DNA of 64,000 nucleotides, taken from Parastagonospora avenae f. sp. tritici 18332-5 (Eukaryota; Ascomycota; Dothideomycetes; Pleosporales; Phaeosphaeriaceae). Location: positions 1-64,000 of the forward strand of contig JAFJTR010000093.1 in NCBI GenBank assembly GCA_022559985.1, read 5' to 3'. The notes beneath the pieces were generated by a model that saw only the letters and a list, made by a program, of their open reading frames with translations, searched no databases and was not told where the DNA came from. The translations under genes and the position numbers were made by a program. This document shows, piece after piece, positions 55,465-64,000 of the stretch (the first letter of the stretch is position 1; each line of letters starts with the position of its first letter).

Positions 55465-56044
55465 GTTGGCTCACTGTGCAAATACCTATGGTAGGCACGG
55501 CTATGTATTGCTTCAGACTTTACTGTAGGTAGAAGAGATACGACTGCCTTTGGGATTCTATTAAAAGCCAAGCGGGGTAGAGTGTAGTAGTTACCACGCT
55601 TCAATGAGGTCGTTCCAAGCTTGGTTTAGTGGCATGGCCGATCAATAGCCTCATATGGAAGGGCGCTAAACTGATCGACCACCGCCATGCACGTCAGCAG
55701 CATCTTAAAGTCCCCGGTCACCATAAGCGATCCACGCTGCATGTCGGACTGCGATGAAAACAAGCAAAGTTATCTTCCTCAAGCGCTAATGTTACACCAC
55801 GATGCGGCTAAGCGCGGGGTCCGATATTTGCAACTCCGACCCAATTGTTGTGGCTCTTTTGGGCTTCGAATCTGGGGTAGACGATCGATGCAGGTCACAT
55901 GAGGCTTGCGATGGCAAGGGAGACGTTAAGTACAAGATTATTGCAGCATACCTTGGTCTCGAGCCACACTTACTCTTCGAAATCTACACGTATCTCTAGC
56001 ACCATTCACGCTCTTTGCGTATCTGTCTAAGTCGACCATTTACC
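55465..56044. promoter_or_regulatory. Divergent promoter region, O-methyltransferase / rhodopsin-like gene
   Basis: 580 bp between divergent start codons. No gene or repeat recognised. Shared upstream DNA would allow co-regulation within the cluster. Confidence 0.4.
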
Positions 56045-57195
56045 ATGTCTGCTCCGGTCCTACCTCCACCCCCTACTGAAGGAGATGTCAATTTCGGGCA
56101 ACAGCTCAACAGCATAATTTGGGTGTTTACTGGCGTCACCACACTCGTGTTTGTCTGCCGGCTGTACGCTCGAAAGTTCCTTACGAGGAATCTAGAGTGG
56201 GACGATGGTATTCTAGGCCTCTCAATGGTACGTACACAATAGCATAAATTCATTTACAGCATTAGCTGACTTTTCAGGTGTTGTTATACATACAATGCGC
56301 CTTCGTGTCGATCGCAGTCAGTCACGGCCTAGGACGCCACATGTACTACCTCGTCTCAAATCCTGACAAGATATCCAACGTTGTCAAGTGGCAGCTGTAT
56401 TCTGAACCGCTAGGCATTCTCGGCACGACAATACCCAAAATTGCCGTCACGATATTATTGATCAAGCTGCTGAGCCCGTCAAAGATAGCAGTGGCATACT
56501 TGTGGACGATAAACATCGTGCTGAATGCAGTTTCCATCGTCTGTATCATCACATCCTTCGTCCAATGCACGCCTACCTCTACATACTGGGCGAAGAAAGG
56601 CGGTAAATGCTGGGATCCAACCATCGTCGCAAACCTAGCCATAACCCAAGGTACCCTCTCAGCTTTCACAGACTTCAACCTCGCGCTCTTCCCAATATCC
56701 GTCATCTGGAGTCTTCAAATGCCATGGACGCGAAAAGCAGCTGTATGTACCCTCATGGGCTTCGGCTGCCTAGCGGGCGTTGCAGCCATCATCCGCACCA
56801 GCAAGCTTGCGAAGCTAGCGCAGCAGACTGACTTCACGCACTCCATCTGGACACTCGTACTCTGGGTCGCGGTCGAATGCTGCGTCATCATCGCATGTGC
56901 GTGTATTCCTAGCATACGTCCGATTTTCCGTAAGCTCTCCGACAAGTCGTTTGGGTCTACCTTCCCATCGCTATTCAGCAGGCGTAGTCGCGAGTCGACA
57001 GGAGGAAAGTCGTACATTCTCGGCTTTTCGCCTCATGGTAGCTTCCAGAGTGGGAAGATGGGCCGTGAAGCAAAGATATCGGCACGGACGTCAGATGATG
57101 GTAGCGATATTAGCTTCAAGAAGGAGGCTGGTATTAGGGAGACGACAAATGTGGAAGTAAGGCATAGCGACTACAGTGGTTTGGAGAGGGTTTGA
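56045..57195 (+). CDS. Seven-helix fungal rhodopsin-like membrane protein
   Basis: Integral membrane protein of the fungal rhodopsin-like (Pth11-related, no CFEM) family. Exons 56045-56227 and 56278-57195 (50 bp intron) give 366 residues. Seven hydrophobic segments are visible, the first around IIWVFTGVTTLVFVCRLYAR followed by the family motif RNLEWDDGILGLSM. Others include GTTIPKIAVTILLIKLL, AYLWTINIVLNAVSIVCII, LALFPISVIWSLQM and WTLVLWVAVECCVIIACACI. The short loop CTPTSTYWAKKGGKCWDP carries two conserved Cys. The C-terminal ~80 residues are cytosolic, Ser/Lys-rich. Family members are often found in fungal metabolite clusters; transport or sensing roles are proposed but unproven. No retinal-binding Lys is apparent. 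Confidence 0.85.
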
Positions 57196-57573
57196 ATGAG
57201 TTTTCGTGATATTCCAAGCTCAGAGTTGCGGTAATGAACAATAGATTTCCTAGGGTATAGCATTTATCGGCGAAGCATTGTGGTGGTAAGCTATCACTAT
57301 CTACATGGCGTTACTGGGCATGATCATAGAATTGATACTGTATCTGAAATTCACGCAACATACGTGCATTATCCTGAAAGTGCCAAGTTCAAGACATTTC
57401 AGAACGCATAGTACACGTGTTGACATGCAGCATGTTTAACTTGAGTATCTTCCAAGTTTCTATCAGCCGCATTAGATTCTACAAAGACTTCTGAATAAGT
57501 CACTCATCGTGGTGTTTTGACAGGGCCGATGGCTGTTCCTAAAGCCTCAATATTCAAGTATGTAAGTTGGAGA
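57196..57573. other. Intergenic, convergent
   Basis: 378 bp between two convergent genes; nothing recognised. Confidence 0.4.
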
Positions 57574-58238
57574 CTATTCTTCATGCTGCCATGTATCTAT
57601 GGTTTCCAACAATTTTTTGTAATCCACGCACTTCCTTGTCGTCCCGAATCCGCCCACTCCGCCTTTCTCATCCTTTTCCTCCAGCGTCTGATCAGCCGCG
57701 CACATCAAGCTCTGGCGTAAAAAATCAACACAGTGCCTGATATGCGACGGAGAAGTCATCATTGAGAAATATCTATCCGAAAATTTTCTCCCTTCAATCG
57801 CGGCATCGCGTAATTGCCAGTAAGCATGTCTAATTCCGTCCTAGAAGCACATGAGCAAGAGCAACATGGCAAAAATTTGAGGTACCTACTTACAAGACAA
57901 TGCAGCTGATGAAACACAGATAAAGTGCTTCTTTCTGGTATCTCGGGCGCATGCGTGAAGAAGCCTCCGCGCGCAGGAAACAGAGTCTGCCATGCAGCAT
58001 TCGTACTGTTGCTTGGAGGATACGAGAAGTCTCGATCATATACGAACTTTGCCGTGACAGAAGACACTGGGATCAAAGAAGTTGGTGTCGAACTCCATCG
58101 GCCAATGAATACTCCGATACAGAGTGTGAGCGCAAAGGTGCATGTCAACAAGATGGCACGGACTGCAGACCGATAGGGAGATGAGGGGCGCCGCGAGCCA
58201 TCTTGGTCTATGATTGAGTATCTTTTTGTTTGAGGCAT
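57574..58238 (-). CDS. UstYa-family (DUF3328) oxidase 1
   Basis: UstYa-type proteins catalyse oxidative cyclisation or hydroxylation of peptide side chains in fungal RiPP pathways such as ustiloxin, and occur in a few others (established). Exons 58238-57894 and 57840-57574 (53 bp intron) give 203 residues. One transmembrane helix lies near residues 30-48. The segment AAWQTLFPARGGFF is typical. Motif one, HQLHC, is at 110-114 directly before the intron, and motif two, HIRHC, is at 148-152 within SHIRHCVDFLRQSLMC. A C-terminal GFGTTRKCVDYKKLLE segment closes the domain. Both HxxHC motifs are intact. The start was set at the first ATG; a TTG further upstream was ignored. It is divergent from UstYa 2, sharing a 445 bp promoter region. 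Confidence 0.9.
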
Positions 58239-58683
58239 GATAGGAAGCTTCAAGGTTGTGGATGTAGAGCTTAAATCGTTACGATTTCAGCAATTTGGAT
58301 GCATGGATTCTCCGGACAACGCGACATGGGTGAATGTGCGATGGTCACATGACGAATGACCTACATAATGATACGCAAGACACTGCTTCGGTATCCGAAT
58401 ACATGACAGTTGAACGACCGGGCACCAGCCATGAGATGTTGCCGGAGTTCCACATTAGTGTCGGTGTATCGTGGAGCTACGATAGCGTGACGTAGCGCGG
58501 GAATTATTTCTTAGCTTGACGTCTGCAGTGATCGACGTCGCGCCTAATCGGAGTAAACGTACGCGACCTGTTTGTCAGGGCAGAACTTAGCTCCAAGCAA
58601 TCGTGCAGTGAGCGTAGCATGCTTCCTGAGTCGACTTGCACTGAACTCTTCCGTCAATCTTTGTTTTGAGAAGTACTGGAACC
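58239..58683. promoter_or_regulatory. Divergent promoter region, UstYa 1 / UstYa 2
   Basis: 445 bp between divergent UstYa genes. Short inverted or GC-rich pieces such as acgtcgcgcctaa are present, but I cannot assign a regulator site. Confidence 0.4.
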
Positions 58684-59489
58684 ATGCCTTTCTGGAGCCA
58701 CAGAATTTCGCGTTACTTGGCTGTTGATAGCGATCCGGAGGAAGAAGACCCGCAATTACGACTGAAATGTCCTGCTGTCAGTCGCCACGCTTTGATCGCT
58801 TTCATCCTCATCTCTCAAATATTGGTGTTAGTCAGCAGCAATCTTGCAGCTTACACCTTGGGGAGAACACAACTATTAAAAAGCTTGAAATCAGCTCGAC
58901 AAATGATAAAATCTGAGAGGATTGGTGGACCTCAAGGTGCGTCCGCAGATTGTCACCATATAATTCTCCTTTACTAACACAGAGCAGTCCGCACACAACC
59001 AACACTTTTGGAGTTCAATCAAACATACGCCGAGAGACCCTCTCCATCCACAGATGCCGCGTGGGAAACCATATTCCCTCCCCACGGCGGCTTCTTCAAG
59101 GACACCGAGATCGCACCAACTGGCGCAAGTCTCGCTGTATACCATCAACTACATTGCTTGGTAATGCCGACTAGCCAAAATGCCTGAAATGATATACTAA
59201 CAGCTTCTAGGACGCCATCAGACACGCGTATTACGTCTTGTTCGACGCAGTCCAAGGCGGCTACAACGTCACCATGTCCGAGCTTGAGGACTACAGCACA
59301 GACTGGCACACGCGTCATTGCATAGATTTTCTGCGGCAAATGCTGATGTGTAATGCTGACTTGCATCTGGAGCCTGTCGATCCGAAATTGGGCGGCATTA
59401 CAGGGTTTGGAGATGGAAGAGAGCATCAGTGTGTCGTTTGGGACGATGTTATGGAGTGGAGCATCGCGCAGCAGACTCAAGACATATAG
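58684..59489 (+). CDS. UstYa-family (DUF3328) oxidase 2
   Basis: Exons 58684-58936, 58985-59160 and 59211-59489 (introns 48 and 50 bp) give 235 residues. The start is the first ATG (MPFWSHRISRYLAVDSD). A hydrophobic segment (ALIAFILISQILVLVSS) anchors the protein. The domain follows with AAWETIFPPHGGFF, HQLHC at 138-142 and HTRHC at 176-180 in HTRHCIDFLRQMLMC, then GFGDGREHQCVVWDDVMEW. It is closest in layout to UstYa 1: the HQLHCL|D(G/A)IRHAY junction and the intron before Asp are at the same place, suggesting a duplication. The acceptor of intron 1 has two equally good choices three bases apart, changing one residue. Confidence 0.9.
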
Positions 59490-59675
59490 TAACGTAGTTC
59501 GATAACGTCACTCATTATGAACTTTCGCGACCTAAATTCTCATGGAAGGTCGTAAGTGCTTACTGGCCATGAATTCAAATGATGCTGCGATTAAATCTAC
59601 GCTCGCTTACAGTATTGACCAACTAATGGTGCGTCACGTGTGTGTATAACCTTATTTATTACATTTTATTCATGA
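59490..59675. other. Short convergent intergenic spacer
   Basis: 186 bp between the 3' ends of UstYa 2 and UstYa 3; nothing recognised. Confidence 0.4.
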
Positions 59676-60599
59676 CTATCTCGCAGTAGTCTCCTCTAGG
59701 TGTGGATTCACCAATTCATCAACCTCTTCGTAGCTTACAACCCGTGGCTTCACACCTTCCATGAAGTAGTCCCAATCAACACACTGTCTCTCAAACCTTC
59801 TTACATCCAGCACCGGCTTAGGGTCGGAATGAGTCCACACAAATGTTGTGAAAGAGGTGTCTGGGCTGCACATCACAGCTTGTCTTAACTGCTCGATACA
59901 ATGATCTATGCATGCTGTTAGCATCCGAATTTTATGGAAGAATTCTGGATGCCTACTAATGTGCACTTCCATATCTCTTGCATCGGGTTCAGTTTGATTT
60001 GGATAGTAATGCTCACGGTAGTTCATCTTACGAATCATCTTCTGCCAAGTATCAGCAATCCAAAATCGACAAAGTATTTGGTGGAGAGTTCGTACCAAGC
60101 AGTGAAGTTGATGGAAGACGTTCAGCCAGACCAAGTTGCTGCCACTTCGCGGTAAGGAAACAGACTCCTTGCGATTCCCGTTCTTGTCCAATTCGTTTTG
60201 TGAGACTCGGACACTGATGCTGGACATGAGTTCATGCCAGGCGTTGTCGATATTTTGTGAGGGTCTACCGGCAAATGGAGACATGCCGGCTGTGATGGTC
60301 TTGTTGGCGTGATAACGGATGTTGGGATTGCTCAGAGCTGTAGTTTAATCAATCCTTGCTCTCATAATAAGAGTCGTTTAATTACAATTATTCAGGTGAG
60401 CCGGTGGAAATCGCATTATGTTTGCTATAAGTGTTACAAGCAGGGTGTATGCTAAGAGAAACGTGAGACTAAGCAGAGACTTCGTTCGCGTCGAAGCATT
60501 CTGCCACCGGTCTTGTAAGATTGGGGGTTGCTGTAGATCGCTGGCTCCCTCCACACGGTTTTCTTTGAGAAAGGGTGAAGTCTCTGACTCAGAGCACAT
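59676..60599 (-). CDS. UstYa-family (DUF3328) oxidase 3, divergent
   Basis: Exons 60599-60386, 60337-60096 and 60041-59676 give 273 residues. The second intron is 54 bp, lacks stops and is a multiple of three, so a naive translation would retain 18 foreign residues between HQLHCL and KMIRKMNYREHYYP. With it removed the sequence has the standard HQLHCLxMIRK layout. A transmembrane helix is near residues 45-65 (SLLSLTFLLAYTLLVTLIAN). NVFHQLHC is at 145-151. The second motif reads CIDHC (196-200) in place of HxxHC, followed by the usual IEQLRQAVMCSPD. This loss of one His may change metal binding or role. It belongs to a different subgroup from UstYa 1 and 2 and is divergent from the candidate precursor gene. 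Confidence 0.88.
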
Positions 60600-61219
60600 T
60601 ATTGTTGTCGCAGTGAGTGCAAGCAGTGCGCAAGGAATTGAGGATTGAACTGAGTTGTTATTGTATGTAGCTATGAGCAATCTATATAGTAAATCAGAGA
60701 TTGTGTGTTCTGCGCAGTAAACAGAGAGGTTGGGGACTGTGTGGTACAGCGGTGGAGACATGAAACTGTTGCTACGTGGTACAAGGAAAAGGAAGTACTC
60801 CAGAACCGCGACAATTGTCGACATGTTGCTCTGGGTTGAAGCAATGCAAAAGACTGTGGGATGATGGGAGACTACAGGACGATGATTCGGTCGCACGCTG
60901 AGTATCATATTCAACCTTGAGCATCATAATATCTGCACTAGTGACCTGCAAATTCGTGATCCGAAAAGTGTGGGTCTCGGGATTCAATCATATGGTCAGC
61001 CGCTTATGGCGAGACTGTTGATCCGTTTCCTTGTTCGTGTTGAAAAATAACCCGAGAAGTTTTATCGAGCTGTGCAGGCCTGAACTACGACCTCCGAAGT
61101 GTAAGCTCTTCTCAAGACTTAATAAAGTAGCGCGACTGCCTCTAGGGCTCTCTGGCAATTTCAATACATTCAAAGTCCAGTCTTGAATTTCACCCCGCAA
61201 GCCTTTCTTCCCAACCAAT
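60600..61219. promoter_or_regulatory. Divergent promoter region, UstYa 3 / precursor peptide
   Basis: 620 bp between the start of UstYa 3 (-) and the small secreted-peptide gene (+). A pyrimidine-rich leader (gcctttcttcccaaccaat) directly precedes the plus-strand ATG. No other gene is supported. Confidence 0.45.
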
Positions 61220-61442
61220 ATGCGCGTTGCCATTACTATCATCGCACTGTTTGCTGTAGCAGCATGGACTGCGCCTGTCACACGTAAGTGAAATTTCCTC
61301 ACGTCGACACTCGCCATTAACACATCCAGACACCAAATTTGCTCTCGTCTCAAGACAGGACAATGATGAGCAGATCCGATACCCAGACCGCGACGAAGAT
61401 ATTCGATATCCGGATGCGGGGCTGTATGCGGAGTCGGGCTGA
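61220..61442 (+). CDS. Candidate RiPP precursor peptide with two IRYPD repeats
   Basis: Two exons (61220-61283 and 61330-61442) joined by a 46 bp intron with GTAAGT donor and CCAG acceptor encode 58 residues. The first ~18 form a signal peptide (MRVAITIIALFAVAAWTA, cleavage before PVT). After TKFALVSRQD come two nine-residue units, NDEQIRYPD and RDEDIRYPD, then AGLYAESG and the stop. The five IRYPD codons differ between units at four third positions and at no amino acid, so the repeated core appears selected at the protein level. Secretion signal, acidic spacers, a repeated Tyr-containing core and three neighbouring UstYa genes match the plan of dikaritin precursors (UstA-like), where the core Tyr is cross-linked. 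Unlike those, I see no KR Kex2 sites between units, so processing must differ or the assignment is wrong. The gene is too small and split for ORF-based detection. Confidence 0.68.
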
Positions 61443-62162
61443 GCTAGTGGAATCGTATCTCCAGGAGTTGAAGGCAACGAGTCATCTAAATAGAATATGT
61501 TTTTGCACATTGCCAAAAACTATCACCAATCTCAATGCTCATGTCAATGCTCATGTACTTATCTGTGTATTAAGATCTCTCTCTACCAAGTGGCTAGTGC
61601 ATTCACCGTACTGGTTTCCTTCATGCACCCTCATCGCACGGATTGAATGTTGCAAAGTGAAATCACTATCTTCCAAGCATGGAGACCTACCACGGGGTTT
61701 CCGAAAGATGCGCGAAAGATCTACACCAGGAAGAAGTCGATCCGGGGTAAAATTGGCGAGAGTGATGCAGCTAACATTTTAGTGTTGGGATCGGCTTTCA
61801 CGCTTGCCATGTGTGGAGATCGACAGGCACTACTCGGGGAGTTACCACAAGCGTCATGCAACGTGCTCCCCGCCAACCGCGCATTTCAACTTGATACATG
61901 ATATTACAGTAGCTATCTTCGGCGTCTCATATCGGTGTTCTTCGGATGTAAACAAGTCTTTCCGTCCACATTCCCGACGATCATCGCACGAGCTTTGAAA
62001 CTGTCCGACTCGCAGGAAGTGACGCAAGAAGAGTAGATTGCGTCACCAGTCCTAACGATAATTCGTGATCGATGAAAAGTCACCCTAGAGTGTTTCGCAA
62101 CCTTAAAGCTGATCTTGCGACACTTTGATACTGAGGATTAGCATTCAATGATATAATGAAGA
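61443..62162. other. Intergenic between precursor and methyltransferase
   Basis: 720 bp. Short frames are open on the plus strand but lack start context, splice sites or recognisable sequence. No further precursor-like repeats were found. Confidence 0.45.
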
Positions 62163-63663
62163 ATGTTAGGAGCAACCATGTCTTCCTCCCAGATTCAGAC
62201 TTTGGCCACATCGATCGCATACAACACGACCATTTACAATCACTACCTTATATCGAATAATCTGCCCACACCTTCGCATCACACAAAGCCCAGCGACGCG
62301 CCAACAACACTACCACGAGAAATCGAAAACGCACGGCAAAATGCTGCTGAAGCATCACATGAACTGCACGATCTCCTCAGCGGATCGACCGGCCATGTCA
62401 TGAATGCTGCACAACGAAGTACCCGCATGATGACGCTACATTTCATTCACACATACAAGATTGGCTATGCGCTGAAATGGGGTGAGCGAACCACATTTGC
62501 GGATATTGCACAGCAAACCAATCTCGACATCGGGGACACGCGGCGCATGATCCGCCTTGCCATGACTGAGCACTTCTTTACCGAGCCTGAGAATGGGGTG
62601 ATAAAGCATACCGCAGAGTCATATGAGATTGCTCGGAATCCGCTGTTGTCGGCATGGGTGGGGTTGACAACGCAGGAGAATTGGCCGCCGATGCTGAAGC
62701 TTGCGGAGACTCTTCGGAAACATCCTGGGTCAGAAGAGCCTCTGGAATCGGTAAGTTGCAATGCTATGAAGTATGGCGGATAGTACTGACGGCAAATAGG
62801 CTTTTGCTATTGCGCATAACATTCATGATGATGCTTTTAAGCTGTGGGAGAAGGATCCAGCTAGGATAGCCCAATTCTCCAATGCAATGGCATTTCTACA
62901 TGCTAGTTCTGGCTTTCAGGCTTCAGAGGTGCTCTTATCTCTTCCATCTCCAACCCCAACCACCCCCGTTTTTGTCGACGTTGGGGGCTCGACCGGGCAC
63001 GTGTCTATTCAAATCGCACGTTCGAACCCAGAGTGGAAGTTCATCGTCCAGGACTTGCCCGAAACCGTTACCTTGGCCAAGACACAAGTGCCAGAAGACG
63101 TCAGAGATCGAATCTCGTTCGAGGTCCACGATTTCTGGACGGAGCAGCCAGTGCGTGGAGCCGACGTTTACTTCTTTAAGACCATTTTCCACGACTGGAG
63201 CGACACGTATTCAGCAAAGATACTTCGTGAATTGATACCAGCATTGAGAGCCGGCGCGAGAATTATCATCGCAGATGTATGCATTCCACCAAGAGGTGCG
63301 GTAAGTTTGTACAAAGAGCAGTGGATGAGGTAAAGCTTTACCCTATTATGCATCGATTACACGCGGTTACTGATAGATAGCAGAGGTCTTGATCTTGTCA
63401 TGAAGTGCTTCACGAATGCAAAGGAGCGTCATTTCGAGGAATGGGCAGCGCTGTTTGCGATGGCTGACCCGCGCTTCAAGTTCTTGGGCGTGCGGACGCC
63501 ACAAGGAAGTAAGGCTTCATTTATAGAAGCCGAATGGCGCCCATTAGAGAAGAAATGTAGCGTTAGAAGCGATGAAGCTCAGGCTGGCAGCGCAGCGCAA
63601 GGACTCACTCGAATGCCTGGTGTTGGAGGTGCCAGAACGGACGTGATGCAGGTGACGGCTTAG
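62163..63663 (+). CDS. SAM-dependent O-methyltransferase 2
   Basis: Exons 62163-62750, 62800-63329 and 63381-63663 (introns 49 and 51 bp) give 466 residues; a second ATG at 62178 is equally possible. The N-terminal helix bundle and winged-helix region are followed by EHFFTEPENGVIKHT, the SAM-binding VFVDVGGSTGHVSIQIA, FIVQDLPETV, the catalytic-base segment YFFKTIFHDWSDTYSAKILR, and ADVCIPPRG. After the last intron comes SRGLDLVMKCFTNAKERH. The final ~50 residues (from PLEKKCSVRSDEAQ) extend beyond the family's usual end. It is a second member of the family of the enzyme at 54164-55464. It follows the candidate precursor on the same strand and would O-methylate a Tyr, hydroxylated residue or other hydroxyl on the product (inference). 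Confidence 0.9.
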
Positions 63664-63920
63664 ATACACATCGATCAGAGTTTATACATTTTATGGATGC
63701 CATCGGCAATATTCATCAGCACGAACTTGATCCCAACCTTCAGATCGAGGGTACAGCGTGCTTGTATAGTGACAATAGGGCATATGTGCAATTTTCGCTA
63801 GGCGTAGCGCGGCCAAACGCATGGATCAGCCATCAGAAGGCGAGGCTAACAGAGTGGCTGAGAATATATAAGTTAAACATGCCACCCTCTTACCTGAATT
63901 TCCTCTACCTCAAGTCAAAA
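63664..63920. promoter_or_regulatory. Promoter of the truncated gene at the right edge
   Basis: A TATATAA element at about 63865 lies ~55 bp before the ATG at 63921, a normal promoter spacing. Nothing else recognised. Confidence 0.5.
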
Positions 63921-64000
63921 ATGTTTTTGATCTTTGCACTTTGCCTCGGCGCCCTCTCGCATATTGCTTATTTTGCGCATGGCGAACATCACATGTATGG
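63921..64000 (+). CDS. Start of a secreted protein, truncated by the window edge
   Basis: An ATG at 63921 with a preceding TATA element begins MFLIFALCLGALSHIAYFAH, a probable signal peptide, then GEHHMY before the sequence ends. The His-rich start of the mature part is unusual. It may be a secreted enzyme or a second peptide precursor of the adjacent cluster; only 26 codons are visible, so no family can be named. Confidence 0.5.
   Translation, partial: MFLIFALCLGALSHIAYFAHGEHHMY

Noticed and set aside
61190..61516. 108-codon minus-strand Cys-rich frame over the precursor gene
   Set aside because: It is antisense to the spliced signal-peptide gene, has no signal peptide itself, and its Cys arise from the reverse complement of the Ala/Thr codons.

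Overview
The window is nuclear DNA of a filamentous ascomycete (Pezizomycotina). Most genes carry short 45-60 bp introns with GTAAGT-like donors and CTAAC/CTGAC-like branch sites. The gene families are typically fungal: HET, SesA-type NLR, DUF3723, DUF3435, AA9 LPMO, UstYa/DUF3328, Tea4/Bud14 and the fungal rhodopsin-like family. A Dothideomycete is my guess and is not demonstrated. One assembly gap (97 N) lies at 21258-21354.

Region 1, about 1-27.5 kb, reads as the inner 5' part of a giant Starship mobile element. A complete six-exon DUF3435 tyrosine recombinase ('captain') lies on the minus strand at 27474-24651. Captains sit at the element's 5' end and point inward, so the cargo should extend leftward past base 1. 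The cargo matches the known Starship set: a RING-patatin phospholipase (320-3459), a DUF3723 protein (3878-6906), an intact SesA/NB-ARC/TPR NLR (18562-21751) and several NLR relics. An F-box/ankyrin protein, a cupredoxin-like GPI protein and several orphan proteins accompany them. The intact NLR is enclosed by about 530 bp imperfect terminal inverted repeats (16883-17412 and 22211-22735) with TA at both ends, which suggests an element nested inside the Starship.

Region 2, about 27.5-53.5 kb, is flanking chromosome. It holds a HET-domain gene, a 1415-residue secreted Leu/Pro/Gly repeat protein, and two tandem genes sharing a DUF3820-like module. It also holds an AA9 polysaccharide monooxygenase, a broken hAT transposase, a SNF2 relic, a pair of small related spliced genes and a Tea4/Bud14 polarity protein.

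Region 3, about 54-64 kb, looks like a biosynthetic cluster for a ribosomally made, post-translationally modified peptide of the UstYa-dependent (dikaritin-like) kind. It contains two O-methyltransferases, a rhodopsin-like membrane protein and three UstYa/DUF3328 oxidases. Between the third UstYa gene and the second methyltransferase lies a small two-exon gene (61220-61442) that would be missed by simple ORF calling. It encodes a 58-residue secreted peptide with two copies of a nine-residue unit ending IRYPD. The five IRYPD codons differ between copies at four third positions, all synonymous. A further secreted protein starts at 63921 and runs off the right edge. The captain-led element and this peptide cluster are the two most interesting systems here.
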